DNA of 64,000 nt from positions 62,001-126,000 of the forward strand of contig JBBRAB010000005.1 in the NCBI GenBank assembly GCA_038207155.1, written 5' to 3'. How positions within the stretch are numbered: the first letter of the stretch is position 1; each line of letters begins with the position of its first letter. Origin of the DNA: FEN-1139 sp038207155 (GTDB lineage Bacteria; Myxococcota_A; Polyangia; Polyangiales; Polyangiaceae). The notes under the pieces are model-generated. The model saw nothing but the letters and a program-made list of their open reading frames with translations, made no database searches and was not told the DNA's origin. The position numbers and the translations under genes were made by a program. Shown here one piece after another: positions 1 to 9,499 of the stretch.

Positions 1-1506
1 ATCGCCCAGAAGCTGGCGGGCTACACGCTTGGCGGCGCTGATGTGCTGCGGCGCGCGATGGGCAAGAAGAAGCTCGAGGAAATGGCCAAACAGAAGTCCA
101 CCTTCGTCGCGGGCGCGGTCGAGCGCGGGGTGGATGCCAAGAAGGCCGAAGAGATCTTCTCGGAGGTCGAGGGTTTTGCAGCCTACGGCTTTAACAAGAG
201 CCATTCCGCCGCCTATGCGGTGGTGACCTATCACACGGCCTATCTCAAGGCACATTATCCCGCGGAGTTTTTCGCGGCGACCATGACCGCCGACAAAGAC
301 AAGATCGAGAAGGTCGTGCGCACCATCGCGGAAGCACGCAGCTGGGGCGTGAGCGTGCTGCCTCCCGATGTCGACGCGAGCGAGCTTGATTTTTCCGTGG
401 TTTACGAGACCCCGGTAGGCGACGGCCTGATTCGGCCTAAATCCAAGGTTCGCGACCGACTAACACCCCGGATCCGCTTTGGCCTCGGCGCTGTGCGTGG
501 GGTGGGGGAGACCGCACTCGAGGGTCTATTTGAGGCGCGCAAGAGCGGCGGAGAGTTTCGCGATCTGTTCGATTTTGCCAGTCGCGTCGACAGCCGTCGG
601 CTCAACAAAGGGTTACTTGAAGCGCTAGTGCAGGGCGGCGCGTTCGACGTCGCGGGCAATCGTATGGGCGTCACGCGCGCTCGGACCTTCGCCGGCATCG
701 ACCGCGCCATTGAGCGGTCACGCAGCGCGACTCGTGACCGCGAACGTGGTCAGGCTTCCTTGTTTGGGGCCCTCGCACCCTCCGGTCCCGCGGGTGAAAA
801 ACCAGGGGTTGAGGAATACCCAACCGACGTGGAGGAGTGGGATCGCATGGAGCTGCTGCGGCGGGAGAAATCCTCGCTCGGATGCTACGTGTCGGGCCAT
901 CCGATGGATCGGTACGGCAGCAAACTCTCGCGGCTCGAAGTGGCTCGTACCAGCGATGTGGCCGGCATGAAGCCCTGGAGTATGGCGACCGTGGCTGGCG
1001 TCGTGGAGGGCTATCAGGAGCGCCTGTTCAAGCAAAGCGGCACCAAGGCGGCCTTCTTTGAACTGCAGGATCCCCAAGGTCGCCTGCAGGCCAAGGTGCG
1101 TTCGGACAAACTCGAGGCGCTTGGTCCGCTGCTCAAATCGGGCGAGCCCGTGCTGGTGACCGGCAAGGTGAGCTTTCCGCGGGTCGAGGACGACGAGGAT
1201 GAGGACGAGGAGCGCGAGCCCACCCTGCTGGTTGACTCGGTGGAGCCTCTGAGCGACGCCGTGCAGCGCATCACCAAGGCGATTGGGATCCGACTCTCGG
1301 CTGAGAAATCGCGCCGTGAGCAGCTACTGACGCTCAAGGAGGTCCTGCAACGACATCCGGGCGCATGTCCGGTGGAGCTCACTTTTTCGTTCGAGGATGG
1401 GTCCGAAGCGGGCCTGGTGCTCGACCAGCTGCGCGTCACCCCGACCGATCAGGTCCTTTCGGCGCTCGAGCGGGCACTCGGTGCCGAGACCGTGGAACTG
1501 CGCTAA
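1..1506 (+). CDS. dnaE: DNA polymerase III subunit alpha, C-terminal part (5' end outside window)
   Basis: The frame is open from base 1, so this is the last ~501 residues of the replicative polymerase alpha subunit; the PHP and palm regions lie to the left. Visible are the conserved FNKSHSAAYA motif (fragment residues ~60-72), the helix-hairpin-helix region (~150-220), the SGHPMDRY segment (~298-305) and an OB-fold beginning near WSMATVAGVVEG (~325). An acidic run (DDEDEDEE, ~396-404) is inserted after the OB-fold. The order and spacing match the DnaE C-terminal half, where the OB-fold and tail contact single-stranded DNA and the clamp loader. The gene ends with TAA at 1504-1506. Nothing suggests decay; the truncation is only the window edge. 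Confidence 0.95.
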   Translation: MAQKLAGYTLGGADVLRRAMGKKKLEEMAKQKSTFVAGAVERGVDAKKAEEIFSEVEGFAAYGFNKSHSAAYAVVTYHTAYLKAHYPAEFFAATMTADKDKIEKVVRTIAEARSWGVSVLPPDVDASELDFSVVYETPVGDGLIRPKSKVRDRLTPRIRFGLGAVRGVGETALEGLFEARKSGGEFRDLFDFASRVDSRRLNKGLLEALVQGGAFDVAGNRMGVTRARTFAGIDRAIERSRSATRDRERGQASLFGALAPSGPAGEKPGVEEYPTDVEEWDRMELLRREKSSLGCYVSGHPMDRYGSKLSRLEVARTSDVAGMKPWSMATVAGVVEGYQERLFKQSGTKAAFFELQDPQGRLQAKVRSDKLEALGPLLKSGEPVLVTGKVSFPRVEDDEDEDEEREPTLLVDSVEPLSDAVQRITKAIGIRLSAEKSRREQLLTLKEVLQRHPGACPVELTFSFEDGSEAGLVLDQLRVTPTDQVLSALERALGAETVELR

Positions 1507-1601
1507 ATCCAGTCAGCTTTGTCTGGGTCGGAGCTCGGCTGCGACCCAAAAGCTGCTGAAAATGCCTCGCGGCCAGGGAATCGCTGATACCCTCGCCAAC
1601 G

Positions 1602-2864
1602 ATGGATGACCAGCGTGCAGAGCTCGTGCGCATCTCCCCAAACGGGGAGGCCCACGCCATCGGTAAGGTCGCCAGCCAGCGGCTGCGCGCTCGCGCGGGG
1701 ACGCACCGGCTCCTGCCGTCTCCGGCCCATGTCGTGTTCATGCGGTACACCGGGGACGACGGTCGCCGCGACGCGGAAGACGGCGCGGTGGTCCGCCTGG
1801 CGGGGGAGATCACCCATCACGGAGACATCTGCGACGTGCTCGCGATGCTCGGGCAGACCGGCTGGCGCGGAGAGCTGAACGTGAGCGACGGGGAGGTCTC
1901 ACGGTCGCTCTTCATCGCTCAAGGCAACGTGCTTGGAGTGGTCACGTCCAAGGCCGAAGAGCGGCTCGGAGCGGTGCTCTACCGTTTTGGAGCCCTGTCG
2001 GACGAGCAACACGAAGCCGTGGTGGCCAAGCTTGGCGCGGGCGGTCGCTACGGAGATGCGGCCGTCGAGCTCGGCTTCGTCAGCCAGGAAACGGTGTATC
2101 ACCACATTCGAAGACAGATCGAAGAGGTGACGTTCGCGACCTTGACCGTCAATGACGGCACGTTCTTCTTTCTTGACGGCTACGACGAGTCGCGACTGGC
2201 CGCGCGGCACACGGTGTCGATCAACGGGCTCCTGATGGACGGCGTCACTCGCATGGACGAGCTGCTCTATTTCAGGGAAAAAATCCCGTCTTCGGATCAC
2301 GTCCCGGTGCGCCTGGACAACCGTGAGCCGCCCGCCGACGAGTACTCGGCCTGCTACGCTGTGATCGACGGTCGGCTCAGCGTCGAGGAGATCGGGCGAG
2401 CCTCGAGTCTCGGCGAGTTCGCCGTCACCAAGCAGATCTACGCCCTCGTGCAGAGCAAGCACGTGGCAGTGCATCCCCCGCGGCTCTCGGGAGGCGCCCA
2501 TGCCTTGGTGGAGACTGCGAACGACGCGCTGCGCTTGATCCTGCGTGGCGTGGATGAGACCGAAAAGGGGCAGCAAGTTCGCGAAGGGCTGGCCTCGTTT
2601 GCGATCGGTGCGGGGGTGTACGACATCCTGTTTCGTGGAGCCGGGCCCAACGCTCACGGTGAGCTCGACGCGGGTCGCGTGGCGGAGAACTCGGTCATCA
2701 TCGCGGGAGGCTCGGATCCGGAGACGGTCCTCAAGCAGATGCTGCACGAGTACGTCAGCTTTGCCCTGTTTAGCGCGGGCGGTGCCATGGGTTCGGGAGC
2801 GGTGGAGGAGCGCCTCAACAAAGAGGTCTCTCGGATCATCGCCTACCTTCGCCCGATGGGCTGA
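1602..2864 (+). CDS. DUF4388 domain-containing protein
   Basis: A 420-residue soluble protein. The segment from about residue 65 to 140 (ending in a GELNVSDGEVSRSLFIAQGN-type stretch, then an 'LGAVLYRFGALSDEQ' helix) has the pattern of DUF4388 (PATAN-like) domains, which in Myxococcota often accompany gliding, gene-regulation or two-component proteins. A second half (~250-400) has helical segments such as YFREKIP and EEIGRASSLGEFAV that resemble the winged-helix-like repeats in these proteins. No signal peptide or membrane segment is visible. It follows dnaE by 95 bases on the same strand. The ATG at 1602 lacks a clear ribosome binding site, and an internal ATG at 1740 is an alternative. The biochemical role is unknown. 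Confidence 0.75.
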   Translation: MDDQRAELVRISPNGEAHAIGKVASQRLRARAGTHRLLPSPAHVVFMRYTGDDGRRDAEDGAVVRLAGEITHHGDICDVLAMLGQTGWRGELNVSDGEVSRSLFIAQGNVLGVVTSKAEERLGAVLYRFGALSDEQHEAVVAKLGAGGRYGDAAVELGFVSQETVYHHIRRQIEEVTFATLTVNDGTFFFLDGYDESRLAARHTVSINGLLMDGVTRMDELLYFREKIPSSDHVPVRLDNREPPADEYSACYAVIDGRLSVEEIGRASSLGEFAVTKQIYALVQSKHVAVHPPRLSGGAHALVETANDALRLILRGVDETEKGQQVREGLASFAIGAGVYDILFRGAGPNAHGELDAGRVAENSVIIAGGSDPETVLKQMLHEYVSFALFSAGGAMGSGAVEERLNKEVSRIIAYLRPMG

Positions 2865-2960
2865 GCCTCAGGGCCGTCGACCGGGTGGCCCGGAGCAGGG
2901 GCGGCTGCCTCCGGAACCCGTCGCCGCGGCAAGAAGTCGCCAGCTACGCGTCACGGGACG

Positions 2961-2988
2961 TTGCACCGCGTCGATTTCGGGCTAAACA
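2961..2988 (+). promoter_or_regulatory. Probable promoter of tRNA-Lys
   Basis: TTGCAC (2961-2966), a 16-base spacer and TAAACA (2983-2988) lie just upstream of the tRNA at 2999. The same TTGC-type -35 box with 16-base spacing precedes the other two tRNA genes in the window, which supports the call. Confidence 0.4.
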
Positions 2989-2998
2989 CTCCGCCTCC

Positions 2999-3075
2999 GG
3001 GTCGATAGCTCAGTAGGTTAGAGCTGCGGATTTTTAATCCGTAGGTCCAGGGTTCGACTCCCTGTCGACCCACCA
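2999..3075 (+). tRNA. tRNA-Lys (anticodon TTT)
   Basis: A full cloverleaf is visible. The acceptor stem is GGGTCGA (2999-3005) with TCGACCC (3065-3071). The D-arm has GCTC/GAGC, and the anticodon stem GCGGA/TCCGT encloses the loop TTTTTAA, with anticodon TTT at 3033-3035. The T-arm contains GGTTCGACTCC. The discriminator A (3072) is followed by an encoded CCA (3073-3075), unlike the other two tRNAs in this window. Confidence 0.97.
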
Positions 3076-3189
3076 TAGTTCCGGGGTTCCAAGTGCCGCG
3101 AGTCCCTCCGGCCACCCCTGGGACCCTTCAGATCAGGTGGGGCAGGCGCGTGAGCTGGCTGCGACTACGGGCGCCGGTGACCAGCGTGG

Positions 3190-3606
3190 CTATTTCTTGC
3201 TTGGCTTGGGTCGGTTGACGAACGCGGTGTTGGCAGCCACCGCAGCGCGAATCAGTTGCTTGAAGGCGGTGGCGTTGAGCTTGTCGCCCTCGTGGAGCTC
3301 GAGCGCGCGGCGCACATTGCCGTCCAGGGTGGCATTGAAGAGGCCCTTCGGATCGGGCAGGGCTGCTCCCCGCGCGAAGGTGAGCTTAACCGCCTGCTTG
3401 TACGATTCCCCCGTGCAAATGATGCCGTCGTGGCACCAGGTGGGAGTGCCCCGCCACTTCAATTTTTCTTGAACCGCAGGGTCAGCATCGTGAATGAGCT
3501 GACGGACACGGGTGAGCACCTCGGCTCTCCAATCGCCGAGCTCTTCGATCCGAACGGTGATAGCGGTCGATACGTCTTGGTCGCGGGCAGGCGTGGTTGG
3601 CTTCAT
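3190..3606 (-). CDS. DUF1801 domain-containing protein
   Basis: A 138-residue cytoplasmic protein. The pattern RVRQLIHDADPAVQEKLKWRGTP-type helix-loop, then a tryptophan/glycine region, a KQAVKLTF strand, and a C-terminal helix (LNATAFKQLIRAAVAAN) is that of the DUF1801 (YdhG-like) fold, where a small alpha/beta domain is of unknown or proposed metal/iron-chaperone role. It has the usual length for the family. The ATG at 3606 fits, with a weak GGTG upstream. It stands alone on the minus strand between tRNA-Lys and the DTW-domain gene. No functional statement beyond the family can be made. Confidence 0.85.
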   Translation of the reverse strand: MKPTTPARDQDVSTAITVRIEELGDWRAEVLTRVRQLIHDADPAVQEKLKWRGTPTWCHDGIICTGESYKQAVKLTFARGAALPDPKGLFNATLDGNVRRALELHEGDKLNATAFKQLIRAAVAANTAFVNRPKPSKK

Positions 3607-3734
3607 GGTGTCACCAAGCGGTCATGTCGAGCGGGGTAGCGGATGCGGCGTGCCGCGTCTGGGTCACGCGCGGATTGGCGCCAATGAAATAGAGCATGGG
3701 GCGATCATGCAGCTGCGTTTTTTGCGCGGCGACG

Positions 3735-4565
<831 letters not shown>

Positions 4566-4697
4566 CACGGCCAGATGTGGTGCCGGAGCCCTTAAATTAG
4601 GTCATTACGCCGAAAAGTCACCCTGGAAGGGGGTCGGGGCTACTTGCCGTGAGTGGAGGCCGTTCCCAGGTTTTCCGTCCTCAGGAGGTAGACCGAA

Positions 4698-4866
4698 GTG
4701 ACTACAGGAACCGTTCGCATTCATCGCGTGCTCCGCACCACGCCCGACAAGCTCTATCGCGCATTCCTCGATGGAGATGCGATGGCCAAGTGGCTCCCAC
4801 CGTACGGATTCCTCTGCAAAGTCGACCATTTTGACGCGCGAGTGGGCGGGACGTTCAAGATGTCCT
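4698..4866 (+). pseudogene. 5' remnant of an SRPBCC (AHSA1-like) gene
   Basis: The frame opens with MTTGTVRIHRVLRTTPDKLY and runs through FLDGDAMAKWLPPYGF to a VGGTFKMSF segment, a close match to the N-terminal ~56 residues of SRPBCC/activator-of-Hsp90-like proteins (usually ~150 residues). After FKMSF the family pattern stops abruptly and the frame continues into unrelated sequence that runs in register into the next gene (VOC). A good ribosome binding site (CAGGAGG, 4681-4687) precedes the ATG, so a short peptide may still be made. The remaining two thirds of the fold (the hydrophobic ligand cavity) is absent, so it is not functional as this family. The break looks like a deletion or recombination joint near 4866. 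Confidence 0.75.
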
Positions 4867-4980
4867 TCCCCCGAGCTTGCGGACGCGGGCCGTCGTTGGT
4901 GGCTTGGGGCTGGTGTTGCCGACGTAAGGTCGCTACCCTCCGTCCACCGGGACTTGTCCCGCAACCCTGTGGAGGTAGCC

Positions 4981-5349
4981 ATGTTCGATCACGTTGGCAT
5001 CGGTGTCTCAAACGTTTCCGAGAGCAAGGCCTTCTTTCTCGCAGCTTTGGCCCCACTTGGCGTCGAAGTAGTGAAGGAAGGGGCTTACGGCGTCGGGATC
5101 GGCAAAAATGGCAAGCCCGCGTTTTGGCTTCATGAGGCCTCGGTGGTCGCGGGCGCGATTCACCTCGCGTTTGTAGCTGAGAGCCGCAAGCAGGTGGACG
5201 CCTTTCACGAGGCCGCCTTGGCGGCTGGTGGCACTGACAACGGCGCTCCGGGCCTGCGCCCGCACTACCATTCGAGTTACTACGGGGCCTTTGTGATTGG
5301 CCCAGACGGCCACAACGTGGAAGCCGTCTGTCACCAACCGGAGTATTGA
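4981..5349 (+). CDS. VOC family protein (glyoxalase/bleomycin-resistance-like)
   Basis: A 122-residue protein with the single-gene vicinal-oxygen-chelate layout. It starts MFDHVGIGVSN, continues with SKAFFLAALAPLGVEV, a central HLAFVAESRKQVDAFHEAA helix, and ends with DPDG-like GPDGHNVEAVCH. The likely metal ligands are His4, the central His and the Glu in NVEAV. VOC proteins of this size usually act as dimers, as lyases, dioxygenases or binding proteins; the substrate cannot be read here. GGAGG at 4970-4974 sits well before ATG 4981. The same frame continues upstream into the truncated SRPBCC remnant, but homology to VOC begins at 4981. It appears intact although surrounded by gene fragments. 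Confidence 0.88.
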   Translation: MFDHVGIGVSNVSESKAFFLAALAPLGVEVVKEGAYGVGIGKNGKPAFWLHEASVVAGAIHLAFVAESRKQVDAFHEAALAAGGTDNGAPGLRPHYHSSYYGAFVIGPDGHNVEAVCHQPEY

Positions 5350-5409
5350 CCGCTTGCGTTTAGGACGAGGGGTCTCTGTCCGCGCTGAGGCACCAGCACC
5401 CCCTTGGTC

Positions 5410-5790
5410 TCACTTCGCAGGCGAGCCGAGGGGGAAGCTCGGTCGGTGCGCGGGTTGCTGCGCAAGCCAGACGGAGTCCAGGGGGAAGGACATGCGTAAG
5501 ATCGCTCCGCTTCCATGCTCGCTCTCAACTTCAATGCTTCCGTGGAGAGCCAGGGTTGCCTGCCGCGCTGCAGCAAGACCCACGCCGCGACCCGAGCGTT
5601 CATTGACCTCGTCCCGACTCGAAATGCCGTCGGCGAACAGCGCTTCAACCAGGTCTTGCTGCGTCAAAGTGGGCATTCCGCGACTCACGGCCTTGGCCTT
5701 GAGTTTGTCCCAGTCGATACCACGACCGTCATCCTCGAACTCGAGAATGCAATGCTGATCGTCGGTCCTGGTTTCGAGGCGTAGGTGGGG
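5410..5790 (-). pseudogene. 3' remnant of a CheA-type/hybrid histidine kinase (ATPase domain only)
   Basis: The frame shows the C-terminal part of an HATPase_c domain: a FEDDGRGIDWDKLKAKA segment (G1 box plus the extension typical of CheA/HPt-linked kinases), LVEALFADGISSRDEV, then GRGVGLAAARQA (G2 box) and VESEHGSGAILRMSFPL to a stop at 5410. The phosphoacceptor and dimerisation parts and the N-box are missing. Reading upstream, homology stops near 5790, where the sequence becomes the start of hypF in another frame. It is not a copy of the cheA at 15.0 kb: the residues between G1 and G2 differ clearly. There is no credible start codon for the fragment alone. Confidence 0.75.
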
Positions 5791-5998
5791 CCTCTGGCGA
5801 CAACGCGAGGAGAAAACTTTCGACGGCCGCTGGCGGACCCTGAACCTGAAGGGCCACACCGTCGGGGCGATTGCGCACCCACCCCACCAGCTGATACTCA
5901 AGCGCCAGGCGATAGACGAAGGGACGAAAACCAACGCCCTGAACAACGCCGCAGATCACTGCTTCAATCCGTCGAGGGTCCAGTTCGTCAGGTTTCAT
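5783..5998 (-). pseudogene. hypF: 5' remnant of hypF (N-terminal acylphosphatase-like domain)
   Basis: From ATG 5998 the frame reads IEAVICGVVQGVGFRPFVYR, then WVRNRPDGVALQVQG and SFLLALSPEAPP. This is the acylphosphatase-like N-terminus of the [NiFe]-hydrogenase maturation carbamoyltransferase HypF, which is normally ~750 residues. Only ~72 residues remain before the sequence changes into a histidine-kinase tail at ~5785. The zinc-finger, YrdC-like and carbamoyltransferase domains are absent. The surviving piece keeps the Arg of the GFRPF acylphosphatase loop, but the domain itself is cut before its end. Translation would continue out of frame to a stop at 5729. No other hydrogenase gene is in the window. 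Confidence 0.8.
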
Positions 5999-6158
5999 CG
6001 CGAGCCACTGCGGCCGGTCATGATGGCAGCGGGCCAGGGTCGCATGTCTCGCCGGTGGATCGCCAGCCTTGAAAACCCTGCCAGGTCAGGTCCGTGAGGT
6101 ATTGTCGTCGTTGCGTGAGCCAAATTCTCTCGTCCGGGGCAGAGCCTCACTGGAAGTC

Positions 6159-6863
6159 ATGACCCGTAATCGAGCTCTCAAACAGGTCCTTTTGGTGGCG
6201 GTTGCGGTGCTGGGCCTCGCTCCCCTGACGGGGTGTAGTGACGGCAGCGCGGGACAGTCAGGGCCTGAGGCAGGCGCTGCATTGGGCGGCGCCAGCAGCC
6301 GAGTGGACACGCGTCCCGCCGCCTGTCCCGAACTCACGCTGTCCGGCGCGGTGACCTACGACGATTCGTTCTTTGGGAGCGGCGCGTACGCTCCCTTGGT
6401 GAACGTCAACGATGCCGGGTACGGGGACAACTTCGGCATGCGTCTCAAGTCGGGCTACGGCTACCTTGACGACATTCCGCCCTACGAACAGGTGGCGGGG
6501 ACGTTCGATTTCACGAATCGACTCGAGCAGGACGGCAGGACCTGCCGCCACTGCGTCTACGTGCTTTCGGACGTGAGCGGGGACCATATTCAGCTCCCCT
6601 ATATCGCCACCTCGGGGACACTCGAGCTCACTTCGGTGAACGTCGATACGGGAGAGTTCGTAGGAAAGCTCGACAAAATCCTGTTTCGCGAGATCAGCGA
6701 GATTGCGTACTACAGCTGGGCTGCTCCGTTAGAAAACGGTCGGTGCTTATGGCTGTCGCAGCTCACGATTGACACGCGTTCGGTGGCCGGCGGCAGCTGC
6801 AAGACGAACGAAGACTGTCCGAACGCCAAACTGCAGGCCTGCACGGCAGGCAAGTGTCAGTAG
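6159..6863 (+). CDS. Secreted lipoprotein, unknown function
   Basis: A 234-residue protein with a lipoprotein signal: MTRNRALKQ, a hydrophobic core LLVAVAVLGLAP and a lipobox LTGC at about residue 25, followed by a low-complexity Gly/Ala/Ser linker. The mature part (YDDSFFGSGAYAPLVNVNDAGYG, CRHCVYVLSDVSGDHIQLPYIATSG) looks like a beta-rich extracellular domain with a Cys pair. It ends in a Cys-rich tail (SCKTNEDCPNAKLQACTAGKC) of the spaced C-x4-D-C type common on myxobacterial surface lipoproteins. ATG 6159 is chosen because it starts the signal peptide; an in-frame ATG at 6069 would add an unlikely 30 residues. I do not recognise the domain. Confidence 0.8.
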   Translation: MTRNRALKQVLLVAVAVLGLAPLTGCSDGSAGQSGPEAGAALGGASSRVDTRPAACPELTLSGAVTYDDSFFGSGAYAPLVNVNDAGYGDNFGMRLKSGYGYLDDIPPYEQVAGTFDFTNRLEQDGRTCRHCVYVLSDVSGDHIQLPYIATSGTLELTSVNVDTGEFVGKLDKILFREISEIAYYSWAAPLENGRCLWLSQLTIDTRSVAGGSCKTNEDCPNAKLQACTAGKCQ

Positions 6864-6910
6864 GCCCGGTGCCTCGACGACGCGCTTATTGGCGACAATA
6901 GTTCACTGCA

Positions 6911-8185
6911 TCAGTCCGTTGGCTCAGCTGACCGAGGCTCCGGCTCGCCCACGTCCGCTGGCGCCTGCGAGTCCTCGCGCGGTTGCTCGGGGGCAGGAGC
7001 CGGCTGCGTCGGCGGCAGGCGCAGGGCCACGGAAAACTCACGCTGCTCGCGCAAAGCAGGCCAGTCGACGTTCGCGAGCGCGCTAGCGGCGCAGTCGACG
7101 GCCTCACGCGAAGCGAACGCGCTGGCGTGCTGCTGCACTTCGGGTGCCGCAGCGGGCCTGAGGCGCAGTCGAAGCTCGATTCGGCCCCAGATGCCTGGAT
7201 CACGCATCCTGGCGCTGCGCAAACAGCTCGTCAGCACGCCGCGCGAAGCCAGAAATGCTCGATCGAAATCTGCTACCTCGCGGTTCTTGAGTTGTTGGGG
7301 CAGGGCGGGTGGCGCCAGCGGGGCGTCGCCAGGCCAGAGACTGATGCGCAGCTGCAGTCGCGTCGGTTTCGGCGGCGCGCGATGAAGCCGTAGCTGCGAG
7401 AGTGCCGTGACGACGCAGGATTCAATCGATTCATGCTGAAACCCGCGTTTATGAAGCGTCGGTGCGCGCACCAGACCGTCACGACCCACGGTGACACTGA
7501 CGCTCAGCTTGCCTCCGGGATCGGGCGTGAGTTGGGACGTCTCTTCAAAGCAAATGCGCAGGGGCCAGTAGCCCAAGTTGCGCAGCTCCGCGAGTAGGAT
7601 CGCGCTCACCGAGCCACGAGCAGGCGGGCTCGCCGTGGCTGCTGGATGCCTGGTGACTGGTTTTTTGAAGGCGTGGGCAGGACGAGTCATCGGTCGGTGC
7701 CTGGCGGGTTCATACTCGACGATCACGCGTGTCCCTGGATGATACGAGGGTTGGCTCGAGGCAAGCTTGACGACGAAGCTTCCTCCGAGGTTCCAGCGCG
7801 CCCGCTGTTCACGCTCAGCGGCAAGCGTCATGCGCCCGGCCGTCGCCTGCGTCGCCTGCGTCGTTTGAAAGCTGCTCGGGGGCTCAAACTCGAGCGCCAG
7901 CTCGCCGTCTGCGGTTGGGTACGCGCCGCGACCGGAAGCGTCGAGTGGCGCGGGGCTCGACCCCGAAGCTCCGGACCCTCCCGAAGTTTGCTCGGGTGGG
8001 ACGCGCTCAGGTTGGGATGACGGCGCCTCTGAGATTGGTCGCTGGGGCTCAATGGCGGTTGGCCTACTGACAGCACGGGAGGTCGGGGTAGGCTCAGCGC
8101 TCAACGGTGCGTTGACCGGAGTGGCGCCGCCCGAGCAGCCGAGCGGCAGTAGCAAGGCCGACAGGATCGACGTGAGGTTTCGCAC
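6911..8185 (-). CDS. AgmX/PglI C-terminal domain-like lipoprotein
   Basis: A ~424-residue protein. From GTG 8185 the sequence VRNLTSILSALLLPLGC forms a lipoprotein signal with Cys at about residue 17. A long Pro/Ser/Thr-rich linker follows. Then comes a segment typical of TonB-like/AgmX-PglI C-terminal domains: KLSVSVTVGRDGLVRAPTL, then ESIESCVVTALSQLRL. A possible second copy of the pattern (SCLRSARM, then a VDCAASALANVDWP stretch) lies near the C-terminus. In myxobacteria this domain occurs in gliding (AgmX/GltJ) and many envelope proteins; the role here is unknown. It is divergently arranged with the VWA lipoprotein, with only ~100 bases between starts. An ATG at 8296 would overlap the neighbour and hide the signal peptide. 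Confidence 0.65.
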   Translation of the reverse strand: MRNLTSILSALLLPLGCSGGATPVNAPLSAEPTPTSRAVSRPTAIEPQRPISEAPSSQPERVPPEQTSGGSGASGSSPAPLDASGRGAYPTADGELALEFEPPSSFQTTQATQATAGRMTLAAEREQRARWNLGGSFVVKLASSQPSYHPGTRVIVEYEPARHRPMTRPAHAFKKPVTRHPAATASPPARGSVSAILLAELRNLGYWPLRICFEETSQLTPDPGGKLSVSVTVGRDGLVRAPTLHKRGFQHESIESCVVTALSQLRLHRAPPKPTRLQLRISLWPGDAPLAPPALPQQLKNREVADFDRAFLASRGVLTSCLRSARMRDPGIWGRIELRLRLRPAAAPEVQQHASAFASREAVDCAASALANVDWPALREQREFSVALRLPPTQPAPAPEQPREDSQAPADVGEPEPRSAEPTD

Positions 8186-8283
8186 GGACAAGATGGCGGG
8201 TTTTAGCGCGAAAGGCCCCGGATGTCTCTGCCGGAGGGCGCTAGCTCCCCTTAAGCACCATCGCCGTTGGCCGTTTGGAGCAT

Positions 8284-9447
8284 GTGCGCCCAGCACAATG
8301 GCTCCTCATTCTGTCCGTCCCGATCCTGGTAGCGCTGAGTTGTGCCGGGGGGCGCCCCACCGTGGAAGGGACGGATACGAGCGCGCAGTTGCGCTTGGGT
8401 GACGCTGGCCTGCCCGATGTGGCGATCGACGTCGTTGCGGTCGACTCCGGCTGCGCGCACGCCACAGTGCGCGGACGTCTCAAGCCGACCAATCTGCTTT
8501 TCGTGCTCGATCAGAGCGGGAGCATGGTCTGCAATCTGCCCGAAGACGGACAGTCCAGTGAGGACTGTGACCGCTTTCCGCTGCGTCGATTCGCGGACAA
8601 ACCGAGCAAATGGGAGCTCACGCGGGACGCGCTCAACCAGGCGCTCGACGCGCTGAGCACGAGCGGTGACGTGCGGGTCGCCTTTTCGATGTTTCCACGG
8701 CAAGGTACCCGCTGCACGGTGTCCGTCGAGCCGACGATTGACTTCGTTCAGCTCGACGCTAAGAGCAAAACAGCGGTCTCCGCTCAGCTCGCGACGCTGA
8801 CGCCCTCGGGCGAGACCCCCTTAGCCGGCGCGACCATCCTCAGCTACGCCTACCTGCTCGACTCGATGAAAGCCGGCGGGCTCGACGGTGAGACCTTCGT
8901 CGTGGTGTTGACCGACGGGGTGGAGACCTGTGAGACGGGGGCCGTACTGAGTCTGCTGAGTGAGGACGCACCGAACGCCCTCAAGGGGCTTGGGGTCCGA
9001 ACCTTCGTGGTCGGCGCGCCTGGCAGTGAAGGCGGACGCCGCTTTTTGTCCGAGCTGGCCGTTCAAGGGGGCACGCCAGCGAGTCGGGATTGCTTCTTCG
9101 GTCCCGAAGCGACCGATGGCAATTGTCACTTCGACATGACTCAGACCAAGGATTTCGGGAGTGATCTGCTGGACGCCTTGGTCCGGATCAACTCAGAAGC
9201 GGTCGTCTGTGCGATCGACGTGCCCCAGGATCCGCTGGGCGGCAGCGTCCTGCACGATCAGGTCAACGTGAGCCTCGATGGCGTCAGTCAGCCCATGAAA
9301 GCCAAGGGGGACTGCGCAACCACCGACGGCTGGCGCTACACCGAAGGGTTTGCCCAGATCCGACTGTGCGGTGAGGTGTGTCGCCAAGCCAAGCGTCCCG
9401 GTGCCAAAGTTGACGTGATTCTCGGCTGTCCGACGCGTCTGCGCTGA
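8284..9447 (+). CDS. VWA-domain lipoprotein
   Basis: A ~387-residue secreted protein. The start region reads MRPAQWLLILSVPILVALSC, a lipoprotein signal with Cys near residue 20. A von Willebrand factor A domain starts at NLLFVLDQSGSM, whose DQSGS is the MIDAS metal site. It continues with VRVAFSMFPRQG, the SGETPLAGATI segment (the MIDAS threonine) and TFVVVLTDGVETC. Several Cys pairs suggest an extracytoplasmic, disulphide-bonded surface protein that binds protein ligands through a divalent metal. GTG 8284 has GGAG only three bases away; TTG 8275 is an alternative. The downstream gene starts 52 bases later on the same strand and may be co-transcribed. Confidence 0.85.
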   Translation: MRPAQWLLILSVPILVALSCAGGRPTVEGTDTSAQLRLGDAGLPDVAIDVVAVDSGCAHATVRGRLKPTNLLFVLDQSGSMVCNLPEDGQSSEDCDRFPLRRFADKPSKWELTRDALNQALDALSTSGDVRVAFSMFPRQGTRCTVSVEPTIDFVQLDAKSKTAVSAQLATLTPSGETPLAGATILSYAYLLDSMKAGGLDGETFVVVLTDGVETCETGAVLSLLSEDAPNALKGLGVRTFVVGAPGSEGGRRFLSELAVQGGTPASRDCFFGPEATDGNCHFDMTQTKDFGSDLLDALVRINSEAVVCAIDVPQDPLGGSVLHDQVNVSLDGVSQPMKAKGDCATTDGWRYTEGFAQIRLCGEVCRQAKRPGAKVDVILGCPTRLR

Positions 9448-9499
9448 GAGCCCTTGCCATCGCCCGGCTGTCTCTGCGAGATTGCGGCCCGGAGTATTC

